A stretch of DNA of 64,000 nt from Malikia spinosa (GCF_002980625.1 NZ_PVLR01000015.1:32494-96493); one strand, 5' to 3'; shown: positions 26,301 to 34,936, numbered from the stretch's first letter. The notes: generated from the sequence alone by a model not told the origin. Program-made: numbers and translations.

Positions 26301-27337
26301 GCTACAGCCAGCCACAGGTGGTCAGGCTCAATGACGGCAACTGGGCCGCCGTGTTCGGCAATGGCTACAACAGCAGCAAAGGCGGGGTTCACCTCTATGT
26401 GGTCAGGCTGTCCGACGGGGTCCTGATCAAGAAGATCACGGCCCTGGCGACCGACAGCGACAATGGCCTGGCGACCCCGACGCTGGTCGACAGCGATGGC
26501 GACCGCATCGTCGACATGGCCTATGCCGGCGACCTGAAGGGCAATCTGTGGAAGTTCGACCTCAAGTCGGGGTCCTCTTCGAGCTGGAGCGTGTCCAAGC
26601 TGTTCACGGCCCTGGACAGCAGCGGCAACGCACAGCCGATCACGGTCCAGCCCAGCGCCATCAAGGGCGATGGCGGTTTCTGGGTGTTCCTGGGCACCGG
26701 CCGGCTGCTCGCGAAAGAGGACATCGGGACGACCGCCATGTCGCGCCTGCAGAGTTTCTACGGGCTCTGGGACAATGGTCTGTCAATCAGCGGGCGCAAT
26801 GCGCTGGTTGAGCAGAAGGTCACGAACACCACGAGCAAGAACGGCATGAGCTTGCGGGTCACATCGGACAACGCAGTCGATCTCACCAACCCCAATCAGC
26901 GCGGCTGGTACATGGACCTGCCCGACAGCGGGGAACGGGTGATCGCGGAGGCTACGACCGTGATCGACAACGTCAATTCGGCCGACAACCGCATCATCTT
27001 CACGACCGCCGTTCCGTCTGCCGACCCCTGCAATGCACAGGGCTCGAGCTGGCTGATGGAGCTGTCGTTCAAGGGGCGACGCCCGAGCAAACCGGTGTTC
27101 GACTTGAACCAGGACTACCAGTTCAAGACCGGCGACGATACCGTGCTCGACGGCGTGATCCCGACCGGAATGGGCTCCATCGTCGGACTGATGGACTCGG
27201 TGACCTGGCTGGACCGGGATGCCAAGGTCGGCTTCAAGCTGGTGCCGGGAACGCGGGGCAAGGTCCAGACCGTCACCAACCGCGGACGCGGTGTAGCCGG
27301 CACCCCCCGGCGCGTCAACTGGCAGCAGTTGATGTGA
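23399..27337 (+). CDS. pilY1: Pilus tip adhesin PilY1
   Basis: A 1,312-residue secreted or pilus-tip protein. It has a signal peptide, then a von Willebrand-type region starting almost at once with LILTLDDSGSM (MIDAS D-x-S-x-S). The C-terminal half is the PilY1 beta-propeller with repeated phrases such as APMIYVGANDGMLHAF, YSYSQPQVVRLNDG and TLVDSDGDRIVDMAYAGDLKGNLWKFD; the latter carries the Asp-rich calcium loop known to control pilus retraction in Pseudomonas. The ATG at 23399 has a GAGGGA ribosome site. Longer open frame upstream overlaps pilX out of frame. Normal length for the family. Confidence 0.95.
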   Translation: MKRISLKLALTSVLLLSGPADSFDIEHVPLFLSNQVDPNLILTLDDSGSMRRAYVPELCGDSSDCAALDNRWAKSAQGNGLYYNPQVLYSAPVGADRKTLDTQFDAAWRNGYYRTSTFNQTVDLSSNYRPTAALDMTGYTSCAAGGGSDGDYECYMGHFTGQNSEREVSGVMLGNKNNQEVPYFDITGFVDVDGSVKGVDPGSNLISVSVNGVAFSGDGNSVRDNCNPSVQPADGRFRSRLINSNTLRLCFNENNSGAAVVVRLKVSASSQSGEPTSAFGGVPAYYYLFDPSQSGCADPVAQKKNNSCYRYVRVGSTSGPNGSDERQNFANWYSFYRTRNLATQGSASLAFSELSPRIRVAWQALNTCHDKANDQLVTPNCSGWIGQFGSNAIQEFGDSQSQHRKNFYNWLFRLPTSGDTPLRQAMGRAGRYFSDTTTANSPYANSPGSVGSGQFSCRRNYHALMTDGIWNDDKDSNDTDDNNGQTLPDGTRYKNSADYAQVYADSTPHTLADMAFYYWLTDLAPSLSDNLSPITTEEDSDGNGQLDQAETIYWNPKNNPASWQHMVNFTVGLGLTDFLGAAGLNWSGDMYGGSYSSLRSGALEWPPATKWMGKTDPKYADIYGKSAPDLWHTAVNSRGRFFSAETPETLQYSFEKLLSLIEAATPTAAALATNSTRTSGSAGQSTRIFQARFDTRYWSGQLYALEVNAVSGSVSGPVWNAATMLPAPDARSIYIRKGNASENLTWGNLTNDQKNHLNQSDNLGSQRLNWLRGDHSLEQRYTGGQFRNRITFERQYDGTARQDRSEWVLGDIISSDPAYLGADNQHYDQLAAGSDGKSSYAAYVSYKKTRAPMIYVGANDGMLHAFRASDGVEQFAVIPNAVFPNLHLLTSPDYSHRYFVDGSPGAGDAYLNNSLSDSSGWNSVVVSGLRSGGKSVFAVDATNPANASPARFMWEFNADGSDNDMGYSYSQPQVVRLNDGNWAAVFGNGYNSSKGGVHLYVVRLSDGVLIKKITALATDSDNGLATPTLVDSDGDRIVDMAYAGDLKGNLWKFDLKSGSSSSWSVSKLFTALDSSGNAQPITVQPSAIKGDGGFWVFLGTGRLLAKEDIGTTAMSRLQSFYGLWDNGLSISGRNALVEQKVTNTTSKNGMSLRVTSDNAVDLTNPNQRGWYMDLPDSGERVIAEATTVIDNVNSADNRIIFTTAVPSADPCNAQGSSWLMELSFKGRRPSKPVFDLNQDYQFKTGDDTVLDGVIPTGMGSIVGLMDSVTWLDRDAKVGFKLVPGTRGKVQTVTNRGRGVAGTPRRVNWQQLM

Positions 27338-27349
27338 CAAGATGAGGAC

Positions 27350-27796
27350 ATGAGCTTGACTAGACACCCGCGACCGATGCGCAACTCTTGCGGCTTCAGC
27401 TTGATCGAGCTGATGATCACGATCGCCATCGTCGGAATCCTGGCCTCGATCGCCCTGCCGTCCTATGTCAGCTATCTGGCGCGGGGCAAGCGGGCCGAGG
27501 CCAAGCAGGCCCTGCTGGAGAACGCCCTGTTCCTCGAAACCCACTACACGACGCGCGGTTTCTATTCGACCGCCAAGGGCAACAGCACCGCCCCCACCCT
27601 CCCGGTCACCCAGGCACCTAGGTCGGGCACTGCCAACTACACCATCAGCGCCAGCGTCAGCAACACGGGCTATAGCCTGACGGCGACGGCGGTGAATTCG
27701 ATGGCCAGCGACGCATGCGGCAATTTCACGCTGAACCAGACCGGCACCCAGGGCGTGAGCGGTTCGCTCGGCGTGGCTGACTGCTGGAACCGCTAG
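27350..27796 (+). CDS. pilE: Minor pilin PilE-like
   Basis: A 148-residue type IV pilin with the prepilin site [27 protein letters not shown], Glu5 included. The C-terminal segment has the DACGNF...CWNR disulfide pattern typical of ComP/PilE minor pilins. The ATG at 27350 comes 12 bases after the pilY1 stop. A GAGG stands very close before it, and another ATG nine codons in would give a shorter leader. Its place at the end of the operon, and not beside a pilin glycosylation gene, favours a minor rather than the major pilin. Confidence 0.92.
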   Translation: MSLTRHPRPMRNSCGFSLIELMITIAIVGILASIALPSYVSYLARGKRAEAKQALLENALFLETHYTTRGFYSTAKGNSTAPTLPVTQAPRSGTANYTISASVSNTGYSLTATAVNSMASDACGNFTLNQTGTQGVSGSLGVADCWNR

Positions 27797-27799
27797 CGG

Positions 27800-27825
27800 C
27801 GGCTTCGGACGGACTGAGCCGTTTT
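27800..27825 (+). terminator. Possible weak terminator after pilE
   Basis: CGGCT (27800-27804) and AGCCG (27817-27821) can pair over a 12-base loop, followed by TTTT. The stem is short and the position (four bases after the pilE stop) is right. It overlaps the end of convergent msrP. Confidence 0.35.
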
Positions 27826-28814
27826 CAGTAGAAGCGGCGCAGGTCCATGCCGGTGTAGAGCTGTGCCACCTGCGCGGCATAGCCGTTAAACGGCAAGGTC
27901 GGACGACGCTTGGCGAACAGGCCGCCGGGCTCGCCCAGGCGCCGCTCGTTGGCCTGGCTCCAGCGCGGATGGGCCACCTCGGGATTGACGTTGGAATAGA
28001 AACCGTACTCGCGCGGCGCGGCCAGGTTCCATGAGGTCTTGGGCGGCTGCTCGACGAGCCGGATCTTGACCAGCGACTTGGCGCTCTTGAAGCCGTATTT
28101 CCACGGCACGACCAGGCGCAGCGGCGCGCCGTTCTGGTTCGGCAGCACCTCGCCGTAGAGTCCGAATGCCAGCAGCGTCAGCGGATGCATGGCTTCGTCG
28201 AGCCGCAAGCCTTCGGTATAGGGCCAGTCCAGCACGCCGGAGCGCAGCTCGGGCATGGTTGACGGATCGGCCTGGCTGACGAATTCGACATACTTGGCGC
28301 TGCCCAGCGGCTGGACCTGCTTGAGGAGTTCGGCCAATGGGTAGCCGACCCAGGGAATCACCATCGACCAGCCCTCGACGCAGCGCAGGCGGTAGATGCG
28401 TTCTTCCATGCCGGCGAGCTTGAGCAGGTCCTCGATGGCAAAGCTGCGCGGCTTGCCGACCAGGCCTTCGACCTGCACGGTCCAGGGCCGGGTTTTCAGG
28501 CGATGCGCCTGGCGGGCCGGGTCGGCCTTGTCAGTGCCGAACTCGTAGAAGTTGTTGTAGCCGGTGACATCGGCGTAGGGGGTGAGCGCTTCCAGGGTGC
28601 TGGCACCCGGCAAGGTCGAGCGGGCGCCGGGCAAGGCGGCCAGCTTGCCGGGGCGTTCGCCAGTCTGGCTGGCCGAGGCCCAGGGCGCCAGCGACGCGCC
28701 GCCAGCCAGGGCGGCCAGTTGCAGCAGCTGGCGCCGTTGCTGCCAGACCGCGCGGGGCGTGATCTCGCTCGCGGCGGGCGGCAGGAGGTCCTTGTCTTGG
28801 GAACGGATCAGCAT
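27825..28814 (-). CDS. msrP: Methionine sulfoxide reductase catalytic subunit MsrP (YedY)
   Basis: A 329-residue molybdopterin enzyme that repairs oxidised methionine in periplasmic proteins. The Tat signal is visible as [20 protein letters not shown], with the usual RR-x-L-L pattern. The Mo-ligating cysteine is in [15 protein letters not shown], and [10 protein letters not shown] is a conserved N-terminal piece. The ATG at 28814 is the best start; the frame is open 14 codons further. The membrane haem partner MsrQ (YedZ), normally adjacent, is absent: downstream lies convergent pilE, and upstream are the cytochrome c maturation genes. It may use another quinol donor or a distant MsrQ. Confidence 0.93.
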   Translation of the reverse strand: MLIRSQDKDLLPPAASEITPRAVWQQRRQLLQLAALAGGASLAPWASASQTGERPGKLAALPGARSTLPGASTLEALTPYADVTGYNNFYEFGTDKADPARQAHRLKTRPWTVQVEGLVGKPRSFAIEDLLKLAGMEERIYRLRCVEGWSMVIPWVGYPLAELLKQVQPLGSAKYVEFVSQADPSTMPELRSGVLDWPYTEGLRLDEAMHPLTLLAFGLYGEVLPNQNGAPLRLVVPWKYGFKSAKSLVKIRLVEQPPKTSWNLAAPREYGFYSNVNPEVAHPRWSQANERRLGEPGGLFAKRRPTLPFNGYAAQVAQLYTGMDLRRFY

Positions 28815-28861
28815 GGTGACGGCACTTTCACGACAGCAGGAATAACGTACGGACAAGGTAA

Positions 28862-28908
28862 CAGAAACAAGAAACCCGGGCAGCCCCTGGGTAGAGTCTG
28901 TCCGGGTT
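28862..28908 (-). terminator. Rho-independent terminator after ccsB
   Basis: On the minus strand AACCCGGACAG pairs with CTGCCCGGGTT (one G-T wobble) over a 14-base loop. The stem is followed by TTCTTGTTTCTGT. It is 18 bases after the ccsB stop codon and would end the resB-ccsB transcript before msrP. Confidence 0.65.
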
Positions 28909-28925
28909 GCGCAGGCGGGGGCCGA

Positions 28926-30266
28926 TCAGAGTGTGCCGTAGCTGTGCAGGCCGCTCAGGAACATGTTGACGCCCAGGAAGGCAAAGGTGGTGATGACCAG
29001 TCCGGTCAGCGCCCACCAGGCCGCGACCGTACCGCGCAAGCCCTTCATCAGACGCATGTGCAGCCAGGCGGCATAGTTGAGCCAGACGATCAGGGCCCAG
29101 GTTTCCTTCGGGTCCCAGCTCCAATAGCCGCCCCAGGCCTCGGCGGCCCAGAGCGCGCCGAGCACGGTCGCAATCGTGAAGAAGGCGAAGCCGACCGCGA
29201 TCGACTTGTACATCACGTCATCGAGCACCTCGAGCGTGGGCAGGCGCTCGGCGATGCGCTGGCGCCCGAACAGGATGGCGCCCACGATCAAGGCCGAGAT
29301 GCCGAAGTAGACGAACCAGTAGCTGCCACCGGCCTCGGTCGCGCCACGGCGGAACACCAGCGGCTCGAAGCACAGCACGATGCCGAGCAGCCAGAGCGGC
29401 GCCAGCTTGAACCAGCGCGTCTCGCCCGCGCTGTGCTTGATCAGATAGGCAAAGGCCAGCATGGCCGCCAGCGCAAAGGTGCCGTAGCCGATGAAGTTGG
29501 CCGGTACATGCAGCTTCATCCACCAGCTCTGCAGCGCCGGGACCAGGGGCTGGATCTGGTGTGCCTCGCGCACCACGGTGTACCAGAGCAGGAAGCCGAC
29601 CGCCGCGCTGACGACCAGCATCACGAAGGCACCCATGCGGCGGGTCTGGTACTGGTCCTCATAGTAGAGGTAGTAGGCCGCCGTCAGCCAGGAGAACAGC
29701 ACGAACACCTCGTACAGGTTGCTGACCGGGATATGGCCGACATCGGCGCCGATCAGGTAGCTCTCGAACCAGCGCACCAGCGAGCCGACCAGCGCGAGCG
29801 TGATCGCGACCCAGGTCAGGCGCGAGCCCAGCTTCTCGAAACCGTCTCCATGGCTGCGCGACAGCAGACCGGCCCAGTAGAAGGCGGTGGCCATGAAGAA
29901 CAGCATGCTCATCCAGAGGATGGCGGACTGGCTGGAGAGGAAATACTTGAGCAGGAAGGCCTGCTCGGCGCGCGCGAGGTCAGGTCCGCTGCCGGTCTGG
30001 TAGAGCCAGATCGCCAGCAGCGACAGCGCGACGACCGCCACCGTCAGCTGGCGCACCGGGCGCCAGAACCAGGCCAGCGCGACCAGGGAGGGCACCATGC
30101 CGATCAGGATCGCCTGCTCGTAGCCATCCATGTACGCGCTGTAAAGCGCAAACGCGATGCCAGCCCCGGCAGTGACGAACAGGGCGAACAGCCAGTCCGA
30201 CAGGTTTCTGCGGCCGAAATAGCCGGGAGGCAGTTGCAGGGCAAGGTTCTGGGTGGCGATGGTCAT
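28926..30266 (-). CDS. ccsB: Cytochrome c biogenesis protein CcsB (ResC-type)
   Basis: A 446-residue polytopic inner-membrane protein of the System II cytochrome c synthase. The tryptophan-rich WWD domain is present as WGGYWSWDPKETWALIVWL, with histidines in flanking helices (for example REAHQIQPL and KLHVPANF) as haem ligands. It has more helices than the minimal CcsA, as is normal for betaproteobacterial CcsB/ResC. With ResB it moves haem out and attaches it to CXXCH apocytochromes. It overlaps resB by four bases. Confidence 0.95.
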   Translation of the reverse strand: MTIATQNLALQLPPGYFGRRNLSDWLFALFVTAGAGIAFALYSAYMDGYEQAILIGMVPSLVALAWFWRPVRQLTVAVVALSLLAIWLYQTGSGPDLARAEQAFLLKYFLSSQSAILWMSMLFFMATAFYWAGLLSRSHGDGFEKLGSRLTWVAITLALVGSLVRWFESYLIGADVGHIPVSNLYEVFVLFSWLTAAYYLYYEDQYQTRRMGAFVMLVVSAAVGFLLWYTVVREAHQIQPLVPALQSWWMKLHVPANFIGYGTFALAAMLAFAYLIKHSAGETRWFKLAPLWLLGIVLCFEPLVFRRGATEAGGSYWFVYFGISALIVGAILFGRQRIAERLPTLEVLDDVMYKSIAVGFAFFTIATVLGALWAAEAWGGYWSWDPKETWALIVWLNYAAWLHMRLMKGLRGTVAAWWALTGLVITTFAFLGVNMFLSGLHSYGTL

Positions 30267-32389
30267 GCTTTCACCTCGGTGGGGGTCTGCAGCAGCAGGG
30301 TCTTGAGGGTCTCGAATTCGCGCTCGGTATCCATCGTCTTGCGATTGCTCGAGAGCGCGAGCGTGGCGTGCAGGCCGCCGTCGGCGCGCGGTGCCAGCCA
30401 GACCCAGAGGCGACGCTCGCGCACATAGAGCATGGCGAACACGCCCAGGATCAGGAACAGGCAGCCGAGGTAGACCACGGTCTTGCCGGGCGCGCGCGCG
30501 ACCTGGAACACGCTGGCCTGGACCTGGGTGAAGGCGTCGAGCCCCAGCGCCATCGGCACCGGATAGTAGAAGCTGTCGCTCAGCGCGATCAGGGCCTGGG
30601 TCATGAAGGACACGCTGCGCTCGTCGCGCGCCAGGGCCGGCATGCCGGCTTGCGCGCGGCCGACCTGGGCCAGCTCGAACAGGGTGCCGTTGAGGATGCG
30701 CAGCAGCATCTCGCTGGCACGCTCGCGCTCGGCTTCGGGCACCTGGGATTCGATGAACTGCGACAGCGCAGGCAGGCCACCGGGCGGACGCGCCGGGTCC
30801 CGGGCGGCGTTCGACGACTCGACACCGGCGAACAGGTCGAGCGCACGGGTGGCCGAGGCCTCGAGCGCCTGGGTCAGGTCGCGGCGCTGGCCTTCGGTGG
30901 CGCCCGCGGCATAGCGGCGCACGGCCTCGCGCCGCTGCGCCGGGTCGGCCAGCGCGGCGCGCAGGTTCAAAAAGCCGTTCATGCTGTCGGACTCGTCGAC
31001 CGGCAGGCGCAGGTAGCGGAAGGGTTCGGCCGGCGTGTCGCGCACGCCGAGCAGGAAGACGCGGCGGCCGTCGAGTTCAAGCGGCAACATGTAGTTGTTG
31101 AACTCGGTCGCCTGGCCGGAAGCGTCGCGCAGCTTGTAGTTCACGCTCGGGCCGACGTTGCGCCGTTCCTGCTGGCTCATGGTCTTGTTGCCGGCGCCCA
31201 GGCGACCTTCGATCGCGTGGCGCAGGTCGACCTTGCGCACATCGGCACCGCTGGTCGCGGTCTGGCCGAGGTTCTCGACGTTGATCACGCGCAGGGCGGT
31301 GAGCTCCAGCGTCATCGGTTTGCCGCCGATCTCGATCCGGGACGACTCGCCGACCCTGCCCTCGATCTCGAGCGAACCGGGCTTGCCGTCGATCGCGACG
31401 CCCTTGAGCTTGAGCTTGGAGCCACCGTCGTCGAAGCTGGACTGGTAGATCTCGATGCCGCGGTAGCTGACCGGATGGTTGACCTCGACCCGGGCCTCCT
31501 TGACCTCGCCGCTGTAGCGGTCGTGGATCACGATGTCGCTCGCGAACAGCTTGGGCATGCCGGTCGAGTAGTAATCGACGCTGAACTTCTTGAGCTCGAT
31601 GTCGAACGGCAGATCCTGCAGCAGCACGCCGTCGGGCTGGGCCAGGATCGCGGTGCCGGAACGCTGGCCCTCGCTGACCAGCAGGTTGCCGCGGAAGGTC
31701 GGGTTGCGATCGGACAGGCGGTGCTGGTCGGCCACGTCGGCGATCATGCCGCCACCGGTGAAAGGGGTCTTGCCCTGGAACCAGGTCTGGGCCTTGACGA
31801 CCAGATCGCCATCGAACAGGCCGCCCAGGCAGATCAGCACGATCGCACTGTGCGCGGCCAGATAGCCGAGCTTGTTGGCAGAACCAGCCTTGGCGGCGAC
31901 CATGACACCGGTCTCGCGCTGCTGCAGCTTGACCTTCCAGCCGGCTCCGGCCAGCGCCTGGCCCATGGATTGCGCGCTGGCCTCGGGCGAGGCCGCCAGG
32001 TCGGCCTCGGCGCGGTGGGCAAAGGCCTTCAGGCTCTGCTCGCGCACCGACTCCTTGTAGGACTTGAGGTCCTTCAGGATCTTGGGCGTGTTGCGCGCGA
32101 TGCACAGGCTGGTACTGGCCACCAGGAAAGCCAGGATCAGCAGGAACCACCAGGCGCCATAGACCGCGTAGAGCTGGGCCGTGCCGAACAGCTCAGCCCA
32201 GAAAGGGCCGAACTGATTGACATAGTTGTTGACGGGTTCGTGCTGCTTGAGCACGGTACCGATGACCGAGGCGATGCAGATGACGGTCAGCAAGGCAATC
32301 GCGAACCGCATCGACGACAGCAATTCCACCGCGGCGCGCAGGCGATGCGAGCCCCGTTCAAGTTCAAAACCGGTGGTGGAAGCGCTCAT
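30263..32389 (-). CDS. resB: Cytochrome c biogenesis protein ResB (Ccs1)
   Basis: A 708-residue inner-membrane partner of CcsB. Hydrophobic helices are at about residues 20-40, 72-95 and 170-190, then a large periplasmic domain, and a last helix near 645-665 (TVVYLGCLFLILGVFAMLYV). The early motif SSMRFAIALLTVICIASVIGTVLKQ is the ResB signature. Length is normal for the long betaproteobacterial form. The ATG at 32389 has no ribosome site and follows directly on a rho-independent terminator and a four-codon mini-frame whose stop overlaps it. Confidence 0.95.
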   Translation of the reverse strand: MSASTTGFELERGSHRLRAAVELLSSMRFAIALLTVICIASVIGTVLKQHEPVNNYVNQFGPFWAELFGTAQLYAVYGAWWFLLILAFLVASTSLCIARNTPKILKDLKSYKESVREQSLKAFAHRAEADLAASPEASAQSMGQALAGAGWKVKLQQRETGVMVAAKAGSANKLGYLAAHSAIVLICLGGLFDGDLVVKAQTWFQGKTPFTGGGMIADVADQHRLSDRNPTFRGNLLVSEGQRSGTAILAQPDGVLLQDLPFDIELKKFSVDYYSTGMPKLFASDIVIHDRYSGEVKEARVEVNHPVSYRGIEIYQSSFDDGGSKLKLKGVAIDGKPGSLEIEGRVGESSRIEIGGKPMTLELTALRVINVENLGQTATSGADVRKVDLRHAIEGRLGAGNKTMSQQERRNVGPSVNYKLRDASGQATEFNNYMLPLELDGRRVFLLGVRDTPAEPFRYLRLPVDESDSMNGFLNLRAALADPAQRREAVRRYAAGATEGQRRDLTQALEASATRALDLFAGVESSNAARDPARPPGGLPALSQFIESQVPEAERERASEMLLRILNGTLFELAQVGRAQAGMPALARDERSVSFMTQALIALSDSFYYPVPMALGLDAFTQVQASVFQVARAPGKTVVYLGCLFLILGVFAMLYVRERRLWVWLAPRADGGLHATLALSSNRKTMDTEREFETLKTLLLQTPTEVKA

Positions 32390-32399
32390 GATTCAGGCA

Positions 32400-32429
32400 T
32401 AAAAAAGCAGGCCAGAAGTCCGGGCCTGC
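32400..32429 (-). terminator. Strong terminator between cytochrome c4 gene and resB
   Basis: On the minus strand GCAGGCC (from 32429) pairs with GGCCTGC over the loop CGGACTTCT, followed by six T's. The T-run ends only about ten bases before the resB ATG. It would end the cytochrome c4 transcript, yet any longer resB transcript must pass through it. Confidence 0.85.
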
Positions 32430-32541
32430 CTGGGTGGGCTGATGGGAGAGCTGGACTGCCAGCACCCGGATTATCTTGCCCAAGATTAAGGCCAGCTTAT
32501 TGCCCCCGCATGACGGAGGGCATTGCTGCGCCTGGAGCCGC

Positions 32542-33156
32542 TTAGCGCAGGCCGGCGATGTAGTCGGAAACCGCCGTGATTTCCTTGTCGGTCAGATAGA
32601 CGGCAATGCCGGTCATCTGGGCGCTGTTCTTGCGCTCGCCGCTGCGGAAGGACTTGAGCTGGGTAGCGGTGTACTCGGCGTGCTGACCCGACAGGCGCGG
32701 GTACTGGGCCGGGATGCCGGCGCCGTTGGGCGAATGGCAACCGGCGCAGGCGGCGATCTGGCGATCAGCAATGCCACCGCGGTAGATGCGCTCGCCCAGG
32801 GCGACCAGGTCCTTGTCCTTGGCTGCGCCAGGGGTCGGTTTCTGGCTCGCGAGCCAGAAACCGATGTTGCGCATGTCCTCGTCGCTCAGGGCGGCGGACA
32901 TGCCGGACATCACGGCGTTGGCACGCTTGCCGGACTTGAATTCGGTCAGCTGCTTGACCAGGTACTCGGGGTGCTGGCCGGCCAACTTGGGGTTGGCGCC
33001 GATGACCGAGTTGCCATCGGCAGCGTGGCAAGCCGCGCACACCTGGCCAAAGGATGCAGCGCCCTTACCCAGATCGGGCTTGACGGCCTGCGCGTGGGCG
33101 GACAACGACAGGGCTGCGAGCGCAGCGGCGCCGATGAGGGATGCGATCAGTTTCAT
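32542..33156 (-). CDS. Cytochrome c4, dihaem
   Basis: A 204-residue periplasmic dihaem cytochrome that usually carries electrons to terminal oxidases. A signal peptide ends at about AHAQA (residue 24). The two haem sites are CAACH (Cys40-His44) and CAGCH (in AACAGCHSPNG), each followed by the c4-type 'P-x-L-A/S-G-Q-H' segment (NPKLAGQHPEYL and YPRLSGQHAEYT), showing the internal duplication. The ATG at 33156 has no clear ribosome site. It sits directly upstream of the System II maturation genes that would attach its haems. Confidence 0.95.
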   Translation of the reverse strand: MKLIASLIGAAALAALSLSAHAQAVKPDLGKGAASFGQVCAACHAADGNSVIGANPKLAGQHPEYLVKQLTEFKSGKRANAVMSGMSAALSDEDMRNIGFWLASQKPTPGAAKDKDLVALGERIYRGGIADRQIAACAGCHSPNGAGIPAQYPRLSGQHAEYTATQLKSFRSGERKNSAQMTGIAVYLTDKEITAVSDYIAGLR

Positions 33157-33229
33157 TTCGAGGGGCAGATGGCGTCGGTTGGCGAAGGAACGACTTGCGC
33201 AGCTATGAACACGCAAGACGCAGAACGAG

Positions 33230-33994
33230 ATGATTTTACAATGGACGATGACCGCAGAACCGCACATGAGCCCAGAACCCGCCTCCGACCGCAAAATCCA
33301 GCCCGCCGCCCGGCCCGCATCCGACGTAAAGACGGCGCACGGCTGGCTGCATACCGCGCGCTTCCTGACCGAGGCGCCACAGTTGCACCACCTGCCGGCG
33401 CTCGATGTGCCCGAGATCGCCTTCGTCGGCCGATCGAATGCGGGCAAGTCGACCAGCATCAACACGCTGACCCAGCAGAAGCGGCTGGCCTTCGCCTCCA
33501 AGACGCCGGGCCGCACGCAGAGCATCAACCTGTTCGCGCTCGGCAAGCAGGGCGCGGTCGATGCGGTGCTGGCCGACCTGCCGGGCTACGGCTATGCCGC
33601 CGTGCCGCAGGAAGCCAAGCGGCGCTGGCAGCAGGTGATGGCCAACTATCTGGTCAGCCGGCCCAATCTACGCGGCATCGTGCTGCTGTGCGATCCGCGC
33701 CTGGGCCTGACCGAGCTCGACGAGGCGCTGCTCGAGATCGTGCGGCCGCGGGTGGAACAGGGGCTCAAGTTCCTGGTGCTGCTGACCAAGTCCGACAAGC
33801 TGACCCGCAGCGAGGCGGCCAAGGTGCTGTCGATCACGCGGCTGCAGGCCGGCGGCGGCGAGGTCAGGCTGTTCTCGGCGCTCAAGAAACAGGGGCTCGA
33901 CGATGTCGCGACCCTGCTCTGGGACTGGACCCATCCGGTCGACGCCGCCGCTGCTGCACCGGATGCCCCCGAGGCCCCGGCAGCCGACGCCTGA
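33230..33994 (+). CDS. engB: Ribosome biogenesis GTPase EngB (YihA/YsxC)
   Basis: A TrmE-Era-EngA-EngB-type GTPase needed for late 50S subunit assembly. G1 is GRSNAGKST, G2 lies in KTPGRTQ, G3 is DLPGYGYA and G4 is TKSDK. The C-terminus has an Ala/Pro-rich tail not needed for the fold. Three in-frame ATGs (33230, 33248, 33266) are possible, and none has a strong ribosome site; the first is given, making 254 residues, though the segment before HTARF is longer than usual. It is divergent from the cytochrome c4 gene with about 70 bases between. Confidence 0.93.
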   Translation: MILQWTMTAEPHMSPEPASDRKIQPAARPASDVKTAHGWLHTARFLTEAPQLHHLPALDVPEIAFVGRSNAGKSTSINTLTQQKRLAFASKTPGRTQSINLFALGKQGAVDAVLADLPGYGYAAVPQEAKRRWQQVMANYLVSRPNLRGIVLLCDPRLGLTELDEALLEIVRPRVEQGLKFLVLLTKSDKLTRSEAAKVLSITRLQAGGGEVRLFSALKKQGLDDVATLLWDWTHPVDAAAAAPDAPEAPAADA

Positions 33995-34039
33995 AATCAA
34001 CCGCCTGTGTCGGCCTTGACCCTGAGCCCGAGTCCGGCC

Positions 34040-34888
34040 TCAGGCCGCTGAGCGCGGCGACTTGTAGCGCGCGTAACCCCAGAGGTATTGCTGCGGGCAG
34101 AGCCCGATCACCCGCTCCATCGCGAGGTTGATCTGGGCCGTCAGTTCGGACATCTCGCCCGAGAGCGGCGCCTCCAGCACCTGCTCGAGCGGCAGGATAT
34201 GCACGACATAGCCGCGGCCCCAGGACAGGCGCTCGCCCCAGGCCAGCAGCACGCGGGTGTTGGGCAGACGCGCGAAGCGCGCCGACAGCGTCATGGTGTA
34301 GGCCGGCTGGCCGAAGAACGGCGCCCACAGGCCCTGGCCCTCGGGCGGCACCTGGTCGGGCAGCAGCCCGACCGCCTCGCCGCGCTTGAGCGCCACGATC
34401 AGCTGGCGCACGCCGGCCAGCGTGGTCGGCGCAGTCGCGAGTCCCGGGCGGGCCCGGCTGGCCTCGACCACCTCACGCAGCCAGGCCTGACGCGGCGGCC
34501 GGTACAGCACCGTCATCGGCCGGGCATCAGGGCCGAGACCGAAGCTTTTCGCGTAGGCCTGGGCCGCGATCTCGAAACAGCCCAGATGCGGCGTCAGCAG
34601 CAGCATGCCCTGCCCGGCCTGGCGCGCGGCCTCGATATGCTCAGCGCCTTCCCAGCGCCAAGGCACCGGCCGGCCCAGCCAGAGCCGGGGCAATTCGGCA
34701 CTGAGCTTGCCGGCCTCGCCGATCGAGGCCCAGCGTGCCGCGCCCGTCACACCGGCCAGGCCGGTGTTGCAGGCCCAGCGGCGCCGGTAGGACGGCGAGG
34801 CCAGCCAGGACAGCCAGCCCAGCAGCCAGCCCAGGGCGTGCAGCAGGGGCAGCGGCCAGGCCGCCAAGGATCGAAAGACATGTTTCAT
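34040..34888 (-). CDS. Lipid A acyltransferase, LpxL/HtrB family
   Basis: A 282-residue inner-membrane acyltransferase that would add a secondary acyl chain to lipid A. The catalytic H-x4-E motif is seen as TPHLGCFE, with YRPPRQ and LLPDQVPPEGQG further along, as in LpxL-type enzymes. An N-terminal hydrophobic stretch (LPLLHALGWLLGWLSWLA) anchors it. The ATG at 34888 is used; a GTG one codon earlier is also possible. In many betaproteobacteria one or two such genes are divergent from metK as here. Whether the chain is lauroyl, myristoyl or other cannot be told. Confidence 0.9.
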   Translation of the reverse strand: MKHVFRSLAAWPLPLLHALGWLLGWLSWLASPSYRRRWACNTGLAGVTGAARWASIGEAGKLSAELPRLWLGRPVPWRWEGAEHIEAARQAGQGMLLLTPHLGCFEIAAQAYAKSFGLGPDARPMTVLYRPPRQAWLREVVEASRARPGLATAPTTLAGVRQLIVALKRGEAVGLLPDQVPPEGQGLWAPFFGQPAYTMTLSARFARLPNTRVLLAWGERLSWGRGYVVHILPLEQVLEAPLSGEMSELTAQINLAMERVIGLCPQQYLWGYARYKSPRSAA

Positions 34889-34901
34889 CACGGGGTAATT
34901 A

Positions 34902-34930
34902 TCGACGCTGACCCCGCCAAGTCGTAGAAT
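34902..34930 (+). promoter_or_regulatory. Likely metK promoter
   Basis: TCGACG (34902-34907) and TAGAAT (34925-34930) are spaced by 17 bases, a reasonable sigma-70 match. The predicted transcript start near 34937 would give a leader of about 110 bases before the metK ATG. Confidence 0.45.
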
Positions 34931-34936
34931 CGCAAC

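Noticed and set aside
28503..30428. Very long open frame on the plus strand opposite msrP and ccsB (similar cases opposite resB, cca, metK and others)
   Set aside because: Composition is the low-complexity His/Arg/Gln/Asp-rich type that arises antisense to high-GC genes; the opposite strand carries clear conserved proteins.
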